This document shows, in pieces, positions 11,153 to 21,773 of a stretch of 64,000 nucleotides of DNA. The notes below the pieces were generated by a model. It did no database searches. It saw only the letters and a list, made by a program, of their open reading frames with translations, and was not told the origin of the DNA. Source of the DNA: Metellina segmentata (lineage: Eukaryota > Arthropoda > Arachnida > Araneae > Tetragnathidae); contig OX375879.1 of the NCBI GenBank assembly GCA_947359465.1, positions 118,436,557 to 118,500,556 on the forward strand, written 5' to 3'. The position numbers were made by a program, and so were the translations under genes. Position 1 is the first letter of the stretch, and every line of letters begins with the position of its first letter.

Positions 11153-11439
11153 AACGTGTAAAACTTAAAAAAAAGAGTTTTTAAAACAATTAATGAAACG
11201 AAATCGAAGAGTAGGTATATATTTTTATCACCATGGCCCTGGAGCAACACAACGGAATTCCAACATTAAAAGGGTTACACATCAATAACATCACATCACT
11301 CAACAAGTCTAACAACTCAATCCGTAGGCTATTAAATTACATGTGTTATTAGGACAACTTCTACTATCTCTTTCTCTCTCTTCCACCCTGCCTCCTATCC
11401 TATCTCCCTTGGTCTTTACACACACACACCCTTAGGGGC

Positions 11440-11815
11440 ACGAATTGTCGACTCCCCAGACGTCCAGGTGGACGACCTCACCACGACATTCTAAACCATG
11501 GTCAGATAACGAGGTCCAACCTGAGATGACACCCCACTCTCAAAAGTTCGACGTCATGTCAACATGATGACATTTGAATCCACGACAGATATAACGTGCA
11601 CCAGGCCCCTTTGTACGCAACGGACTTTGGTTGGATTCGAACTCTCAATCCTGCGTTTGCTAGTTGGTTACTCTTCCAACTGGGCTCGTCATCTGACCGT
11701 GGTTCAAAATTACGAGGTGTTGTCCTCGAATCTTTCCCTCAAGGGACTGATCCCGGACCGTCGTCAATAGCCCGTTGTGTTGCTCTAGTACGACGTTAAC
11801 TAAAATTACCAAAAT
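11440..11815. repeat. Two partial SINE copies in opposite orientation
   Basis: About 11440-11690 is a minus-strand copy of the second SINE subtype. Its head contains GGATTGAGAGTTCGAATCCAA, split here around the B box. About 11680-11815 is a plus-strand tail of the common SINE, ending CGACGTTAACTAAAATTACC. The two meet head to head at the tRNA-like part. Reading frames of 67-68 codons here are only repeat sequence. Confidence 0.6.
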
Positions 11816-12093
11816 TACCAATTACCTTCCAACTGGGCTACTGCAGCTAGTATCGGAATCCGAAAGACAGCTTGGTTACTCGATGCGCATCGACCTCATA
11901 TAATCAGCCAGTATAGGATAGATATGATCGGCTTAAAGGATGACCCATCTTCCTTTTAATAAATGCGACCTTTGGTCTTTAATCATTTGGCCAATTAAAT
12001 ATCACCCATCGATTCTGAATTCATTGTTTGGAATTTTTATTGGCAACAAGCTGAAATCATATTCGAATAATTCCAAGTGATGTCTCGTTGAAA

Positions 12094-13501
12094 TACACTC
12101 TATAACAAAAAAATCGACGCACCAAGAAGGAATCATCCGATTGCTTTGAAATTTCGTATGCAAAAATGTTTTGACCAAATATGCAAATGATTAAAATTTG
12201 GTGTCCAATGAATGAATAGTGCGATCTCCAGCGCATCGGAATTGCGCATCCAGCAGATGTATATAAGGAGTTGTTCTTGAGCTGTTGTTAAAAATGTCTG
12301 TTGCATTGCGATTTATGATACCTTTCAACGCCTGAAAAAATGCCTCGCCACAGGAATCGAGCTCATTACGAGCAACTTTCAGAGTTTGAAAGAGGTCGTA
12401 TCATTGGATTGAAAAAGGCAGGTTGGGAAAATCGGAGAATCGCTCGTCATGTGAGTCGAAGCGATGCGGCGATTAGAAGATGCTGGCAAGAGTGGGTGGA
12501 CAATGGCAGATTTCAGCGTCATGATGGTAGCGGTCGACGTAGGGTCACAACAGATCGCGAGGACAGAGTGATTGTCAGATCAGCTGTCACAGCGCCTGAT
12601 TCATCGCTATCAACCATCAGTCGTGCGACCCACACACGAGTGTCCATCATGACCATTCACAGACGGCTGAGAGAGTGAAATCTACGGTCGTACCGACCGT
12701 TACGCCACCTGCCACTCACGCCTGCACACTGTCGAGTCAGATTACAGTGGTGCTTGGCTCTATCAGGCTGGAATGATGCTGACTGGGGACGCATAGTCTT
12801 TAGCGACGAATCCCGCTTCCAACTGTGTTTTGACGATCATCGAAGACGTGTCTGGAGACGCCCAGGGCAGCGTGCCGATCCTGCTTTCACTATTGCACAC
12901 CACACGGGCCCCCAACAAGGAGTTATGGTCTGGGGTGCCATTTCCCTTGATAGCCGGACCCCTTTGGTCGTCATAAGAGGTACACTTACTGCGCAGCGTT
13001 ACGTTGACGACATTCTGAGACCTGTTTTGCTACCGTTCCTTTAGCAGAACCCTAGGCTTATTTTTCAGCAAGACAATGCCAGACCACATACGGCACGTGT
13101 TGCTATGAACTGTCTTCAAGCTTGTCAAACACTTCCTTGGCCAGCCAGATCACCAGATCTCTCTCCCATCGAGCATGTCTTGGATATGATGGGAAGGCGA
13201 CTGCATCCGGTATGGAATGTTGATGACGTAGTCCGACAATTGGAGCAAATTTAGCAAAAAATACCGCATGAGACCATCCGGGAGCTTTATCGGTCTATGC
13301 CACGCCGTGTGGTAGCTTGCATCCAGGCGAGAGGCGGTTCAACACCTTATTGAGCTCGTTACATTAACTCTGAAATAAATCATTCAATTGTTCTGAAATT
13401 TTAATCATTTTCTATTCTGTGCATAATTTTCCTATCCACTAATTTTTGTCTCCATCCGATAACTCCTTCTTGGTGCGTCGATTTTTTTGTTATAGAGTGT
13501 A
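12094..13501 (+). mobile_element. Complete Tc1-family transposon with TA target duplication
   Basis: The element is 12096-13499 (1404 bp). The inverted ends start CACTCTATAACAAAAAAATC and continue GACGCACCAAGAAGGA. They are flanked by TA at 12094-12095 and 13500-13501. It holds one transposase frame, annotated separately. Confidence 0.9.
12340..13353 (+). pseudogene. Tc1 transposase, full length with three nonsense codons
   Basis: One continuous frame of 337 codons spans the usual Tc1 transposase length. It contains only three in-frame stops: TGA at 12676, TAG at 13042 and TAG at 13252. There are no frameshifts. Two N-terminal helix-turn-helix units (residues about 10-110, including ERGRIIGLKKAGWENRRIAR) bind the inverted ends in this family. 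The catalytic DDE core follows: VFSDESRF (first Asp), FQQDNARPH (second Asp) and SPDLSPIEHV (third acidic residue). All three are retained. The end reads MPRRVVACIQARGGSTPY. The ATG at 12340 gives the normal start. The gene is inactive, but its ends and catalytic residues are intact, so inactivation looks recent. Confidence 0.85.
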
Positions 13502-13972
13502 CGTATAGAAAATCAGAAATATTACCACCAGCAACAGTTAATTCGAAAGTAAATGAAGGACACACAAGCAAAGCATTCACATAGGCAAAAGTTTCTTTTA
13601 AAAACAATAGTTCTTGAAAACTGTTGACCGTCATGATAGCCATTTGTAGTACTTCCTGTCCGATTCCTGTTGAAGTAGTATTTTAATTTTTTTTTTAAAT
13701 TTCAAGTTGATGCATTCTTTTTGTTAAAACAGTATGACACTTATTTTATTTAATCGAGCCGAAATACTCTTCTCTGCCATTTTTTTTAAACGAAAAATCG
13801 TGTTTCAATATCGCCAGCATTTACTATTACTCTCTTAGAACTGGTCTCATCCATTTATTTATTCAATGCACTGGTAAAGTAAAGTGCCAACAAACGAGTG
13901 ATAATAAAATTTGCGTTATGTTTTCAGATCCATACTTTTCGTACTGACTTTAAAAAGAGGTTGGCTATATTT

Positions 13973-14539
13973 TGTACCATATGGTACTAGCCGACCCTTT
14001 TCCCTAACACGTGGACGCTGGAATGTTTCGAAATGCAAAAACAACTTCAGACTTTGCATGTGCGGGTTTTCACAAAATACCGAAAGAGAGTATTTTCTCA
14101 TAGGCGGCCCGGCGTTCCCGTTTGATCCATAGACACAGCTGGAGTTTCCGTCGGTTCCCTAATCCCGTGTCTGGGATGAAGATTTGCTGTGGGGAACTCA
14201 AGTCGGCATCACAGACGGTTTTCGCATCTGTGTGGGGGTGTTTCTGTTCTGGAGAGGACATAAACATCTCTAGAGGGCTCGGAATTCACCCCCCTCTCGT
14301 TGGCAGCTGCGGTTCTGTGGAACCAAGCGAGCGTGGATTTTGAAGAGAATTCGGATTCGAGATTCGACGAGAGACAGACTTCTCTGTTTGCCATTTTTTA
14401 CTTTGGCTTCAGGCAGGATTCGGTTGTCGATGGCTGTGCCCTTAATTATCTTTTTAATTTTCTTGTAAATATTTAATTTATGTAAATAAATAGTTTAATT
14501 TTAAACCAGCTGTCGGTCTAATTCTTACATGACGGTACA
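13973..14539 (+). repeat. 5' LTR
   Basis: It begins TGTACCATATGGTACTAGCC and ends GACGGTACA, so it has the TG...CA ends of LTRs. It is 567 bp and pairs with 18062-18627. An AATAAA-containing stretch near 14485 lies shortly before the end. Open frames inside it are a by-product of low stop density. Confidence 0.9.
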
Positions 14540-14563
14540 GCTTATTAATATGGTGGCAGCGGG
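14540..14563 (+). promoter_or_regulatory. Probable primer-binding region
   Basis: Directly after the 5' LTR comes a short spacer and then TGGTGGCAGCGGG. TGG-initiated primer-binding sequences complementary to tRNA 3' ends are standard here. The spacing is a little long, so the exact site is uncertain. Confidence 0.45.
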
Positions 14564-14870
14564 TTGGATAGATTAAAACAGCCTCGATAAGTAAATCGAA
14601 CCTGCCGTTTTGCCTGAAAGAGAAGGCCGATAGAACGTCTCAACCAGAAGTTCGGATTGTCATTTTCGGATTTTCGCTGGAGACCGTTTCCCTTGTCTTA
14701 GAGAAAGCGAGAAGGAGGTACCGGAGTCACCGACCCCATCCATCACCGAAACGGAAACTCGTCGCAAGAAGTTCTGGTTTTGGTTTCGAGTTGCCGGTCC
14801 TTTTCAACGAAGCGTGAGCGGAATCGACGGAAAGTTCGACAAGTCCAGTTCATCAGGGGAATAGATTCCC

Positions 14871-15112
14871 CATCGGTTCGTCCAGAGGTCATCTTGACCG
14901 TTTATTATTGGGAAAAAGTCCCATAGGTTCGTCCAGAGGTCATCTTGACCGTTTATTACTGGGAAAAAGTTCCCATCGGTTCGTCCAGAGGTCATCTTGA
15001 TCGGTTATTATTGGGAAAAAGTTCCCATCGGTTCGTCCAGAGATCATCTTGATCGGTTATTATTGGGAAAAAGTTCCCATCGGTTCGTCCAGAAGTCATC
15101 TTGACCGTTTAA
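14871..15112 (+). repeat. 52-bp tandem array in the retrotransposon leader
   Basis: Five units starting CATCGGTTCGTCCAGAGG begin at 14871, 14922, 14974, 15026 and 15078, spaced 51, 52, 52 and 52 bp. They lie between the primer-binding region and gag. Apparent minus-strand frames across the array are repeat shadows. Confidence 0.9.
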
Positions 15113-15569
15113 TATAGGTTCATCGCGAACCGTGTTTTCGTCAGTGGCGCAGGGTTATTTGTGAGCGTTGTGGAAGAGGTCGAGACTACACCAGTGGGCT
15201 TTCAGCCGAAGAGTGTGTTTGTGGGCATTTTAGCCGAAGATAGTGCAGGGCAGTGCAGTGTTTCCACCCGTGGTCCAGCCTGTGGACAGTGGTGCCAAGT
15301 GATACAAAGTCAGCAGATACAGGTTAGTGCCATTTCCCTATTTTGTCACTGTGACTAAGTTTCAAGAATTGTGTAATAGCTAAAATTTTGTTAATCTCAA
15401 TTAGTGTGGTCACTCTAAAGGAAATTGATTTAGCTTAAGTATCTTGAATCTGTATTGTGTATCTTAGAATTGCTAAATTATTGTATGTTGTGAATTACGG
15501 TATGTCGTAAAAAGTATTGAATTGGGTGTTGTGCAAGAGCCGAATAGAGAAGAATTTTGAATTTTCGAA

Positions 15570-15911
15570 ATGGCGTACTTGGGCAAAGGTAGGAAACAAG
15601 ATCTAGAGGAACTAGCTGAACATTTGGGAATAACGGTTACTCCGGGATTATTTGCACCCCAAATTAAGGATTTAATCATCTCGCACAATTCCTACGATGA
15701 GGAATGCACAAAAGTGGCGTTAGAACGGGTTATACAAGAAAGAAAGAATAGAGAAAGGGTTATAGAGGATAGGGAACAAGAGAGAGCGGATAGGGAACAA
15801 GAAAGAAAGGATAAAGAACAAGAAAGACGGTATAACTTTGAACTTGAAAAACTACGGATTGAGGCATCCCGACCAAAAGCCCAGGGAAGAACATTTACCC
15901 AGCGAAGGTAA
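15570..15911 (+). CDS. Retrotransposon gag N-terminal protein
   Basis: The frame gives 113 residues, MAYLGKGRKQDLEELAEHLG... with a helical N-terminal domain to about residue 45. A very charged repetitive coiled-coil stretch follows (REQERADREQERKDKEQERR, residues about 70-90). This layout, with an N-terminal KxxDLxELAExLG helix and Arg/Glu-rich coil, is seen in gag of many arthropod Gypsy elements and helps assemble the RNA-containing particle. The reading stops at 15911 and resumes in another frame at 16010, so the middle of gag is damaged or missing. It belongs to the deleted element 13973-18627. Confidence 0.65.
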   Translation: MAYLGKGRKQDLEELAEHLGITVTPGLFAPQIKDLIISHNSYDEECTKVALERVIQERKNRERVIEDREQERADREQERKDKEQERRYNFELEKLRIEASRPKAQGRTFTQRR

Positions 15912-16009
15912 GGGAGGAGAATTACCCACCGGCCCCCACTCGAGAGAGGAACGATTTTTTCCCGCCTAGTTCCCCGGGAGGGAAATTTGACACTTCCGAC
16001 CGGATACGT

Positions 16010-16837
16010 ATGCCGCGGTGTTTTGAGTGCAACGCGAGCGACCATTTAAGGCCAAATTGTCCGAGGTTGGGGAAAATGGTGTTTGTAGAACCGATAAATC
16101 GACGACTAAGAGGGGAGGCCGAACATGAATTACTGATGCCGTATCTACAAAAGAGATCTGAGCAAAGTAATTCAGTTGAAACCCGTTTGCAGAAGTGTGG
16201 AGAAAATGTTTCGCGGAGGGAAAAAGTGTCTGTCCAGTTAGTTACGGCCCCGTTGGCGATAAATAAGACCGACGCGGAGTTGAGATCGGGCGAGCCTATT
16301 AGTCTTCCTATGATAGAGGCTAACGACCAGAAAAAAGAACTAAAGGGGCAAAGAGACAACGATGTTTCTGGAGGGGAGAAAGTAAGTCCCCAAGTAGTCA
16401 AGTTATGCTCTCCGAGGGTGGTAATCCAGATCGACACAAAGGTGCGATCGAAAGAACCGTTAGTTCTTCCAGTGGGGGTAGCAAGTGAAACGACGGGAAT
16501 GATTTTCCTGGAAATACCGAATAGCAGTAAGGGAAAGATAACGGAAGGTGGCCCAGGGTTAGAAGAAGAGTTAGAGGTGTCCGTTTCCGTTCAGGAGGAA
16601 ACTTTTGAAATAGGTCACGTGGGCCAAAAGGGGAAAAGAAAAGAGTTGCTAGTGAGTGAAGGGGTGAAGCCAAGACCTTTAGCGTTAGGTTCCGGAGCCG
16701 GATCAGATTGGGACCCACAACTTACACCGTTAGTGTTTTCCACGGTACACGTGAGCATCGTTTACGCCCCGGCAGAATTGGTGCACGGGAAGAGTATAAA
16801 AACCCCAGACACCTTGCGGTATGAGAAATGGTTATGA
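16010..16837 (+). CDS. Zinc-knuckle protein fused to an integrase fragment
   Basis: This frame encodes 275 residues. A retroviral-type CCHC zinc knuckle lies at residues 4-17 (CFECNASDHLRPNC) and would bind element RNA. Residues about 65-160 form two diverged copies of a unit of about 60 residues, each with SRREK/SGGEK-V...R-S-x-EP. The last 30 residues (VHVSIVYAPAELVHGKSIKT) match the C-terminal part of Gypsy integrase that lies downstream of the catalytic core. The abrupt joining of gag-like and integrase-like parts marks a large internal deletion of pol. The ATG at 16010 is six bases before the knuckle codon and may not be the true start. No catalytic domain remains. Confidence 0.6.
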   Translation: MPRCFECNASDHLRPNCPRLGKMVFVEPINRRLRGEAEHELLMPYLQKRSEQSNSVETRLQKCGENVSRREKVSVQLVTAPLAINKTDAELRSGEPISLPMIEANDQKKELKGQRDNDVSGGEKVSPQVVKLCSPRVVIQIDTKVRSKEPLVLPVGVASETTGMIFLEIPNSSKGKITEGGPGLEEELEVSVSVQEETFEIGHVGQKGKRKELLVSEGVKPRPLALGSGAGSDWDPQLTPLVFSTVHVSIVYAPAELVHGKSIKTPDTLRYEKWL

Positions 16838-17029
16838 CCACAAACAAAATTGTCACGAGATTGGCAGGAATGTGAAATCGGGAGGGTATTAATGATTTTG
16901 GCAATGCATCGACCAAAAATATTGGAAATTCCGCGATCGAACACCGATCTGGGAAAAAAAAAAGAATTTAATGCCGACAGTCTGAGTCGCGCTTTTCACG
17001 AAAATTCAAAGAGTTAAATAAAATGTATT

Positions 17030-17740
17030 TGAGGAAGATTTGTGTTGTATAGTGTAATATAATTGCGAATCATGTTTTGAGTTGAGTGAAATGGAGATTT
17101 TTGTAGTCATGGGGGCATTTCACTTAAAAGTTGCTTTATTCTTTCTGGAGATTTTAAGTGCTAAAATTGTGAATCATGTTTGCTCGGAGTGAAATTGGTA
17201 GCCTTGTAATTATGAAATATTCATTCAATGATTTCAGTATCTTTTGCTGAGGATTTTAAATGTTAAAAGTTGTAAACTATGTTTTGCGTATGGTGGAATT
17301 GATTTCTTGTATCTATGTTCTTCACTCGAGTACTTTTCGCTGAAAGCTACGTGCAAATTTAAATTATGTTTTGTGTAGAGTGGAAATTAATTTTGTGTTT
17401 AGGATGTTTTCACTCAGTCATTCTAAACAACTGTCAAAGATTTGTAGTCTTAAAATTGCAACTCATGACGTGTGTTGAGTGAAACTTAGGAATTTGGTTT
17501 TCGCTTAACAAGTTTGATATTTTATATATGTTTTGGTGTATTTTGGTTTGTTTAATGAAAGTATTATTATAGTTCGTGTGGTTTGTTTATTCTGGGTTCG
17601 CTTTGCGAAAATATTGAATTTAGAAATATGCTTTGTTGTATTTTTGTCTAGTTAATGGAATTTGTATAGTTCGTAATGTGTATTGAAATTTGGGTTTCGC
17701 TTAGCGAAATTCTTATATGTGATGTGGTTAATGTGATTTG
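17030..17740 (+). repeat. Degenerate tandem array with period near 100 bp
   Basis: About five diverged units follow the pattern GATTTTAAGTG-TAAAATTG-GAATCATGTTTTG, with starts near 17045, 17150, 17252, 17345 and 17440. They grade into a second block where GGGTTTCGCTTAGCGAAA recurs near 17495, 17594 and 17694. The array fills the non-coding 3' interior of the Gypsy-type element, where an envelope or antisense gene might otherwise lie. Confidence 0.6.
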
Positions 17741-18039
17741 GTTTTAGTTTTAACGAATTTGGTATAAGTCTTAAAGTTTAGTGTTTATTTTGTTTTTATT
17801 TTAATTTGGTATTTGAGCCTTGAGTGACCATACTGTAAGGGAGTAAGTACCACTGGAGGGAAAGTTACTCCGGTATATGAATTTTAAATTGATTGGATTT
17901 AACTTGCCTTACACATATTCTTGAGTCACGGTTTCAGGATATGGCGGTGGTAAGTGATCTGATATTCTGAATTGCCAGTGGGTGATTATCCGTGCGTCTG
18001 TGGATGCGTACGTTGAAAACTTTTCACCTTTGGGAAAAG

Positions 18040-18061
18040 TTTTTTCAGTAGTGGGGGCGGT
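18040..18061 (+). promoter_or_regulatory. Polypurine-type tract before 3' LTR
   Basis: AGTAGTGGGGGCGGT directly precedes the 3' LTR, where plus-strand synthesis is primed in LTR elements. It is short and interrupted. Confidence 0.4.
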
Positions 18062-18627
18062 TGTACCATATGGTACTAGCCGATTCTTTTCCCTAACACG
18101 TGGACGCTGGAATGTTTCGAAATGCAAAAACAACTTCAGACTTTGCACGTGCGGGTTTTCACAAAATACCGAAAGAGAGTATTTTCTCATCGGCGGCCCG
18201 GCGTTCCGTTTGATCCATAGACACAGCTGGAGTTTCCGTCGGTTCCCTAATCCCATGTCTGGGATGAAGATTTGCTGTGGGGAACTCAAGTTGGCATCAC
18301 AGACGGTTTTCGCATCTGTGTGGGGGTGTTTATGTTCTGGAGAGGACATAAACATCTCTAGAGGGCTCGGAATTCACCCACCTCTCGTTGGCAGCTGCGG
18401 TTCTGTGGAACCAAGCGAACGTGGATTTTGAAGAGAATTCGGATTCGAGATTCGACGAGAGACAGACGTCTCTGTTTGCCATTTTTTACTTTGGCTTCAG
18501 GCAGGATTCGGTTGTCGATGGCTGTGCCCTTAATTATCTTTTTAATTTTCTTGTAAATATTTAATTTATGTAAATAAATAGTTTAATTTTAAACCAGCTG
18601 TCGGTCTAATTCTTACATGACGGTACA
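18062..18627 (+). repeat. 3' LTR
   Basis: It is 566 bp, beginning TGTACCATATGG and ending GACGGTACA. It aligns end to end with 13973-14539 with about ten substitutions and one single-base gap by eye. The 149-codon plus-strand frame here is not a gene. Confidence 0.9.
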
Positions 18628-18631
18628 ATTT

Positions 18632-20008
18632 TTAAGAGTCTCTAATCTGTTTTTTTTTTAATGCCGAGTATTTATTTTTTTTACGATATCTGTAATTTGT
18701 GTCTAAACCAGTTCTTTTTTTAACTATTTCAAAGAACATCACAACGTATTAGATGAAAAGTTTAGTGTGGATTGCATCCGTAGACCTTATTGCATCCATT
18801 GACCTGAAGCTCAATACTATTTTTGAAAATATATGTGTTTTTCAAATATTCTGTTAGTTCAGACTTAGTGTTCAGAATTGCATTATGATTTTTACATTCA
18901 AAATTATAGTGTGTCAGTCTAGTGTCTGGAAAAGAATCCCTTTCTTATATATTTTGATATTTTAAGGAATTATTAACGAAATTAAATATATCTGATGATA
19001 ATTTATCTTTTAAATATATGTCCCTAACACCCTGCACTTATTTCCTCTAACACCTACATGATAAATGTATCGGAAGTCAACAAAAACACGAAAGCGTGAT
19101 TGTATAAATATTTTTTTTTTTTTGCTTTTTAAATTCTAAATTGCTCACCGATTTCTGATCATGTCGGTGACATGAACAAAATCTTTTCTCTCGATATTTA
19201 ACCCCTGAGTATTAGCTAAATATATTCAGCATTACAAGTCCTTCAAGTATGCATTTTGCTCTTGGAAAACATTATGAATACTAATGTTCTTTTTAGTCGA
19301 CCCAAAATTTAGGCTGACTTAAACAACTTGCACTACATTTAAAATTTCACCCTACACAAATAACTGTTTCGCTTCTATTTTTAGTTTAGATTTTTTCTCA
19401 AAGATGTCAGCACTACAAAGTTTATTTAATCTATTCATTTCGTTACCTAACTTAATGCTTCGCAACTATTTCGTTGAAATGTTTTCGTTCACCAAATAAA
19501 CTGAAAGTTCTTTCAATGATGCTTAAATTTGTGCCGAATTCTGAAGTTAGAAAGATGAGGAAATATTCGAGACTACTTTTGTGTTTCTTGTTAATTTTCC
19601 GTCAGAATATTTATTTTCTCAACGATTTATTTTATTCGAATGCATGGAATTTACAAATTTGATGAATTGAAGGGCTATATCTAACAGATAGAAACATTGC
19701 AAAGAAAATTAACACATTTTTCTTCGACTGAACCGTTGAATATGGAGTAGGCATACACGATGTATGGCATCGAAACTCAAATATGTACAAATTGAGGTCA
19801 CTTCGTTTGTAAATTTACGTTCGTTAAAATGTCATAGATAACATGAGAAAAAAGAAGAATCAAGTCAGCTACAATCCTAATTTAAATGTTATCACTATTT
19901 TTTTTAATTAATACTGGATTTTGGAGTTCTTATCTACTGTTGGATTACGAATCAGAAATGGCAATTGTTAATATACTTACCTACATCAATGCATGGATAA
20001 TTGATAGT
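18632..20008. other. AT-rich gene-free stretch
   Basis: No gene is supported. Near 19762 a segment (GCATCGAAACTCAAATATG) resembles one at about 21552 in the same direction. Remnants of one sequence therefore sit on both sides of the inverted-duplication copy at 20009-21510. Confidence 0.3.
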
Positions 20009-21510
20009 GGGTCCATAATATTGGAGCTCGACAATTCACAGAGTGGCCATCTAATCGATTCTACACAGTATACAGTCTGCTCTTTTATACTTTTGCCATT
20101 AGCATGTGCTGAAGCGAGGCATAACTTCCAGGGAAGGTTTCAAAGCACACCCGTTGATTCTACTTGGTGCATCAAGTTTTAAGTGGTCTTTGAAATTCAA
20201 GAACATTCGTCAATATTACCCACTTTAGAATTTTTCCTACAGCTAGTTTCTATATCTCTTTAAGAATAACACCAGTTATTTTCCCTTCGTTGTTTTTTAC
20301 GGTAGTTAGGCCAAGTCTGTTCCAACCCCTCAAAAATTCGATGGAGGGATTAGTGCGGATGTTGCCACTGGGTAAAAAGGGCAAATTAGTCTGCACGTGC
20401 CCCTCTTAACGTTTGTGAAGGCAATAGTCGCAGGACAAGAAGATGGTACCAGATTTAAAATAACAAACAAGTTAGCAATTGGTGACTGGGCAATAATTAA
20501 GTTGTTTTGAAAAACCAATGTTAAGCACTATGTTGGGGAAGTAGTATGTTTTGAAAATGGTGATCCCTTACACAAGTCTAATTTTCAAGCTTCCTCCTCC
20601 CGTAGTGGGAAGACGAGGAGAAGTAGTTTTTAAACTTGAATTCTCAAACTATAATGTACAATAATTTTCTTTAAGTTTCACGTCTTTACTTAATTTTCTT
20701 TTTGAGGATCTAGAAGTTGATTAAATTTTTATCCAATTTTTGCTGATGTTAACAATTTTGTAAAGCCAATCAAGTTGCATTGAACCAAAAATATTTAACT
20801 GGTTTTTTTATTTATTCATCTAAACTTTGGATTGTGTGTGTTACTAGAATTTTTTTTTTTTTGCAAATTGATTTGTACATTTTAATTTTAAGTGCAATGA
20901 CTGCTATTCTCTTTGATTCCAGTCATCTTAGATTTTGTGAAACTGATACTGTGTTTATACTCTTGTTTTCCAGGTTATATTGATTAGCAGTATGCAAATT
21001 ACCTTTTCTAAGCTTAAAAGAATAACGAAAAAGCCTGTTTTTACAAATTATCATTTGTAATATACTTTCATAGATTAAATAAAACTTTTCTGCTGTTACT
21101 TGTTATTAATGCTTTTCTTTCCTCTTCATGTTCTCTTGTCCCAAGCGATAAAAAATTCTACAACTCGTTGATTTTTTTTCCAATTTTAGATTTTTAACTA
21201 ATAAAATGATCTTCAAAACTGAGCTATTTGATTTGCATCAATATCATTCTCCATTCAAATGAGTAGTCTTTAGAGGTTGGTTACACATTTACCACTCTAT
21301 AGTGGGATAGGTGCAAACCTTGGACATTCGAAAATTTTTTAATTTCGAAAACCTGAGCCTTTTTAAACAGTTACTTTAGAATATGTATTTTGAATAAGAA
21401 GAATAACTAATCTTTATTCGGCAGCAAAAAATATTTGTTCAATGATAAAAATAAATTTTGTAGAGTCCTTATAAATCAAACTTTGTAAATTTTGGTTTGC
21501 ACTTTTGAGT
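20009..21510 (-). repeat. 1.5 kb repeat, inverted copy of 30335-32665
   Basis: Read on the minus strand, this matches the segment 30335-32665 over its whole length once the transposon at 31225-31939 is removed. Clear anchors are GTGGGTCC near 20009, GAGGCATAACTTCCAGGGAAG near 20120, GTTGGGGAAGTAGTA near 20530, and CATTCAAATGAGTAG near 21253. It has no coding capacity that I recognise. The frames at 19886 and 20780 are probably spurious. Confidence 0.75.
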
Positions 21511-21773
21511 TCATTATAAGTGTTCTATTAGACGATTTTGCATGTCAAATGTTTAGCATCGAAAGTCAAGCATGTACACCTCGAGGTCAAGGCATTTTCA
21601 ATTTCATATTCATTACATATTCTTGGATAACATGCAAAAATGCAACATTTTCCAAAAAGGAACATCGGAATAACAGAATATTGACGGACACAATCGAAGA
21701 AAAATATAACTTGAATTCATTTCGTTTTTGTGTGGAAAAATAAACCAAACACAAATTTCACTTTAAAATGTGC

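Larger units (their letters stand above)
13969..18631 (+). mobile_element. Internally deleted Gypsy-type LTR retrotransposon
   Basis: The element is 13973-18627. It has a direct ATTT duplication at 13969-13972 and 18628-18631. The two LTRs differ at about eleven positions by eye. The order is 5' LTR, leader with a 52-bp tandem array, gag frame, zinc-knuckle frame ending in an integrase fragment, about 1 kb of periodic non-coding DNA, purine-rich tract and 3' LTR. Protease, reverse transcriptase, RNase H and most of integrase are absent. The copy therefore could move only with enzymes from elsewhere. Confidence 0.85.

Noticed and set aside
11564..11799. Two overlapping frames of 67-68 codons
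   Set aside because: Entirely inside SINE sequence that is found in many other frames and orientations in the window.
14871..15112. CRISPR-like array
   Set aside because: Units are contiguous 52-bp repeats without unique spacers, inside an arthropod retrotransposon leader.
15692..16437. Minus-strand frames of 117 and 171 codons
   Set aside because: They are antisense to the gag and zinc-knuckle frames, whose motifs are clearly on the plus strand.
17909..18431. Overlapping open frames of about 148 codons on both strands
   Set aside because: They lie in the 3' LTR, and shorter versions occur in the 5' LTR where small changes break them.
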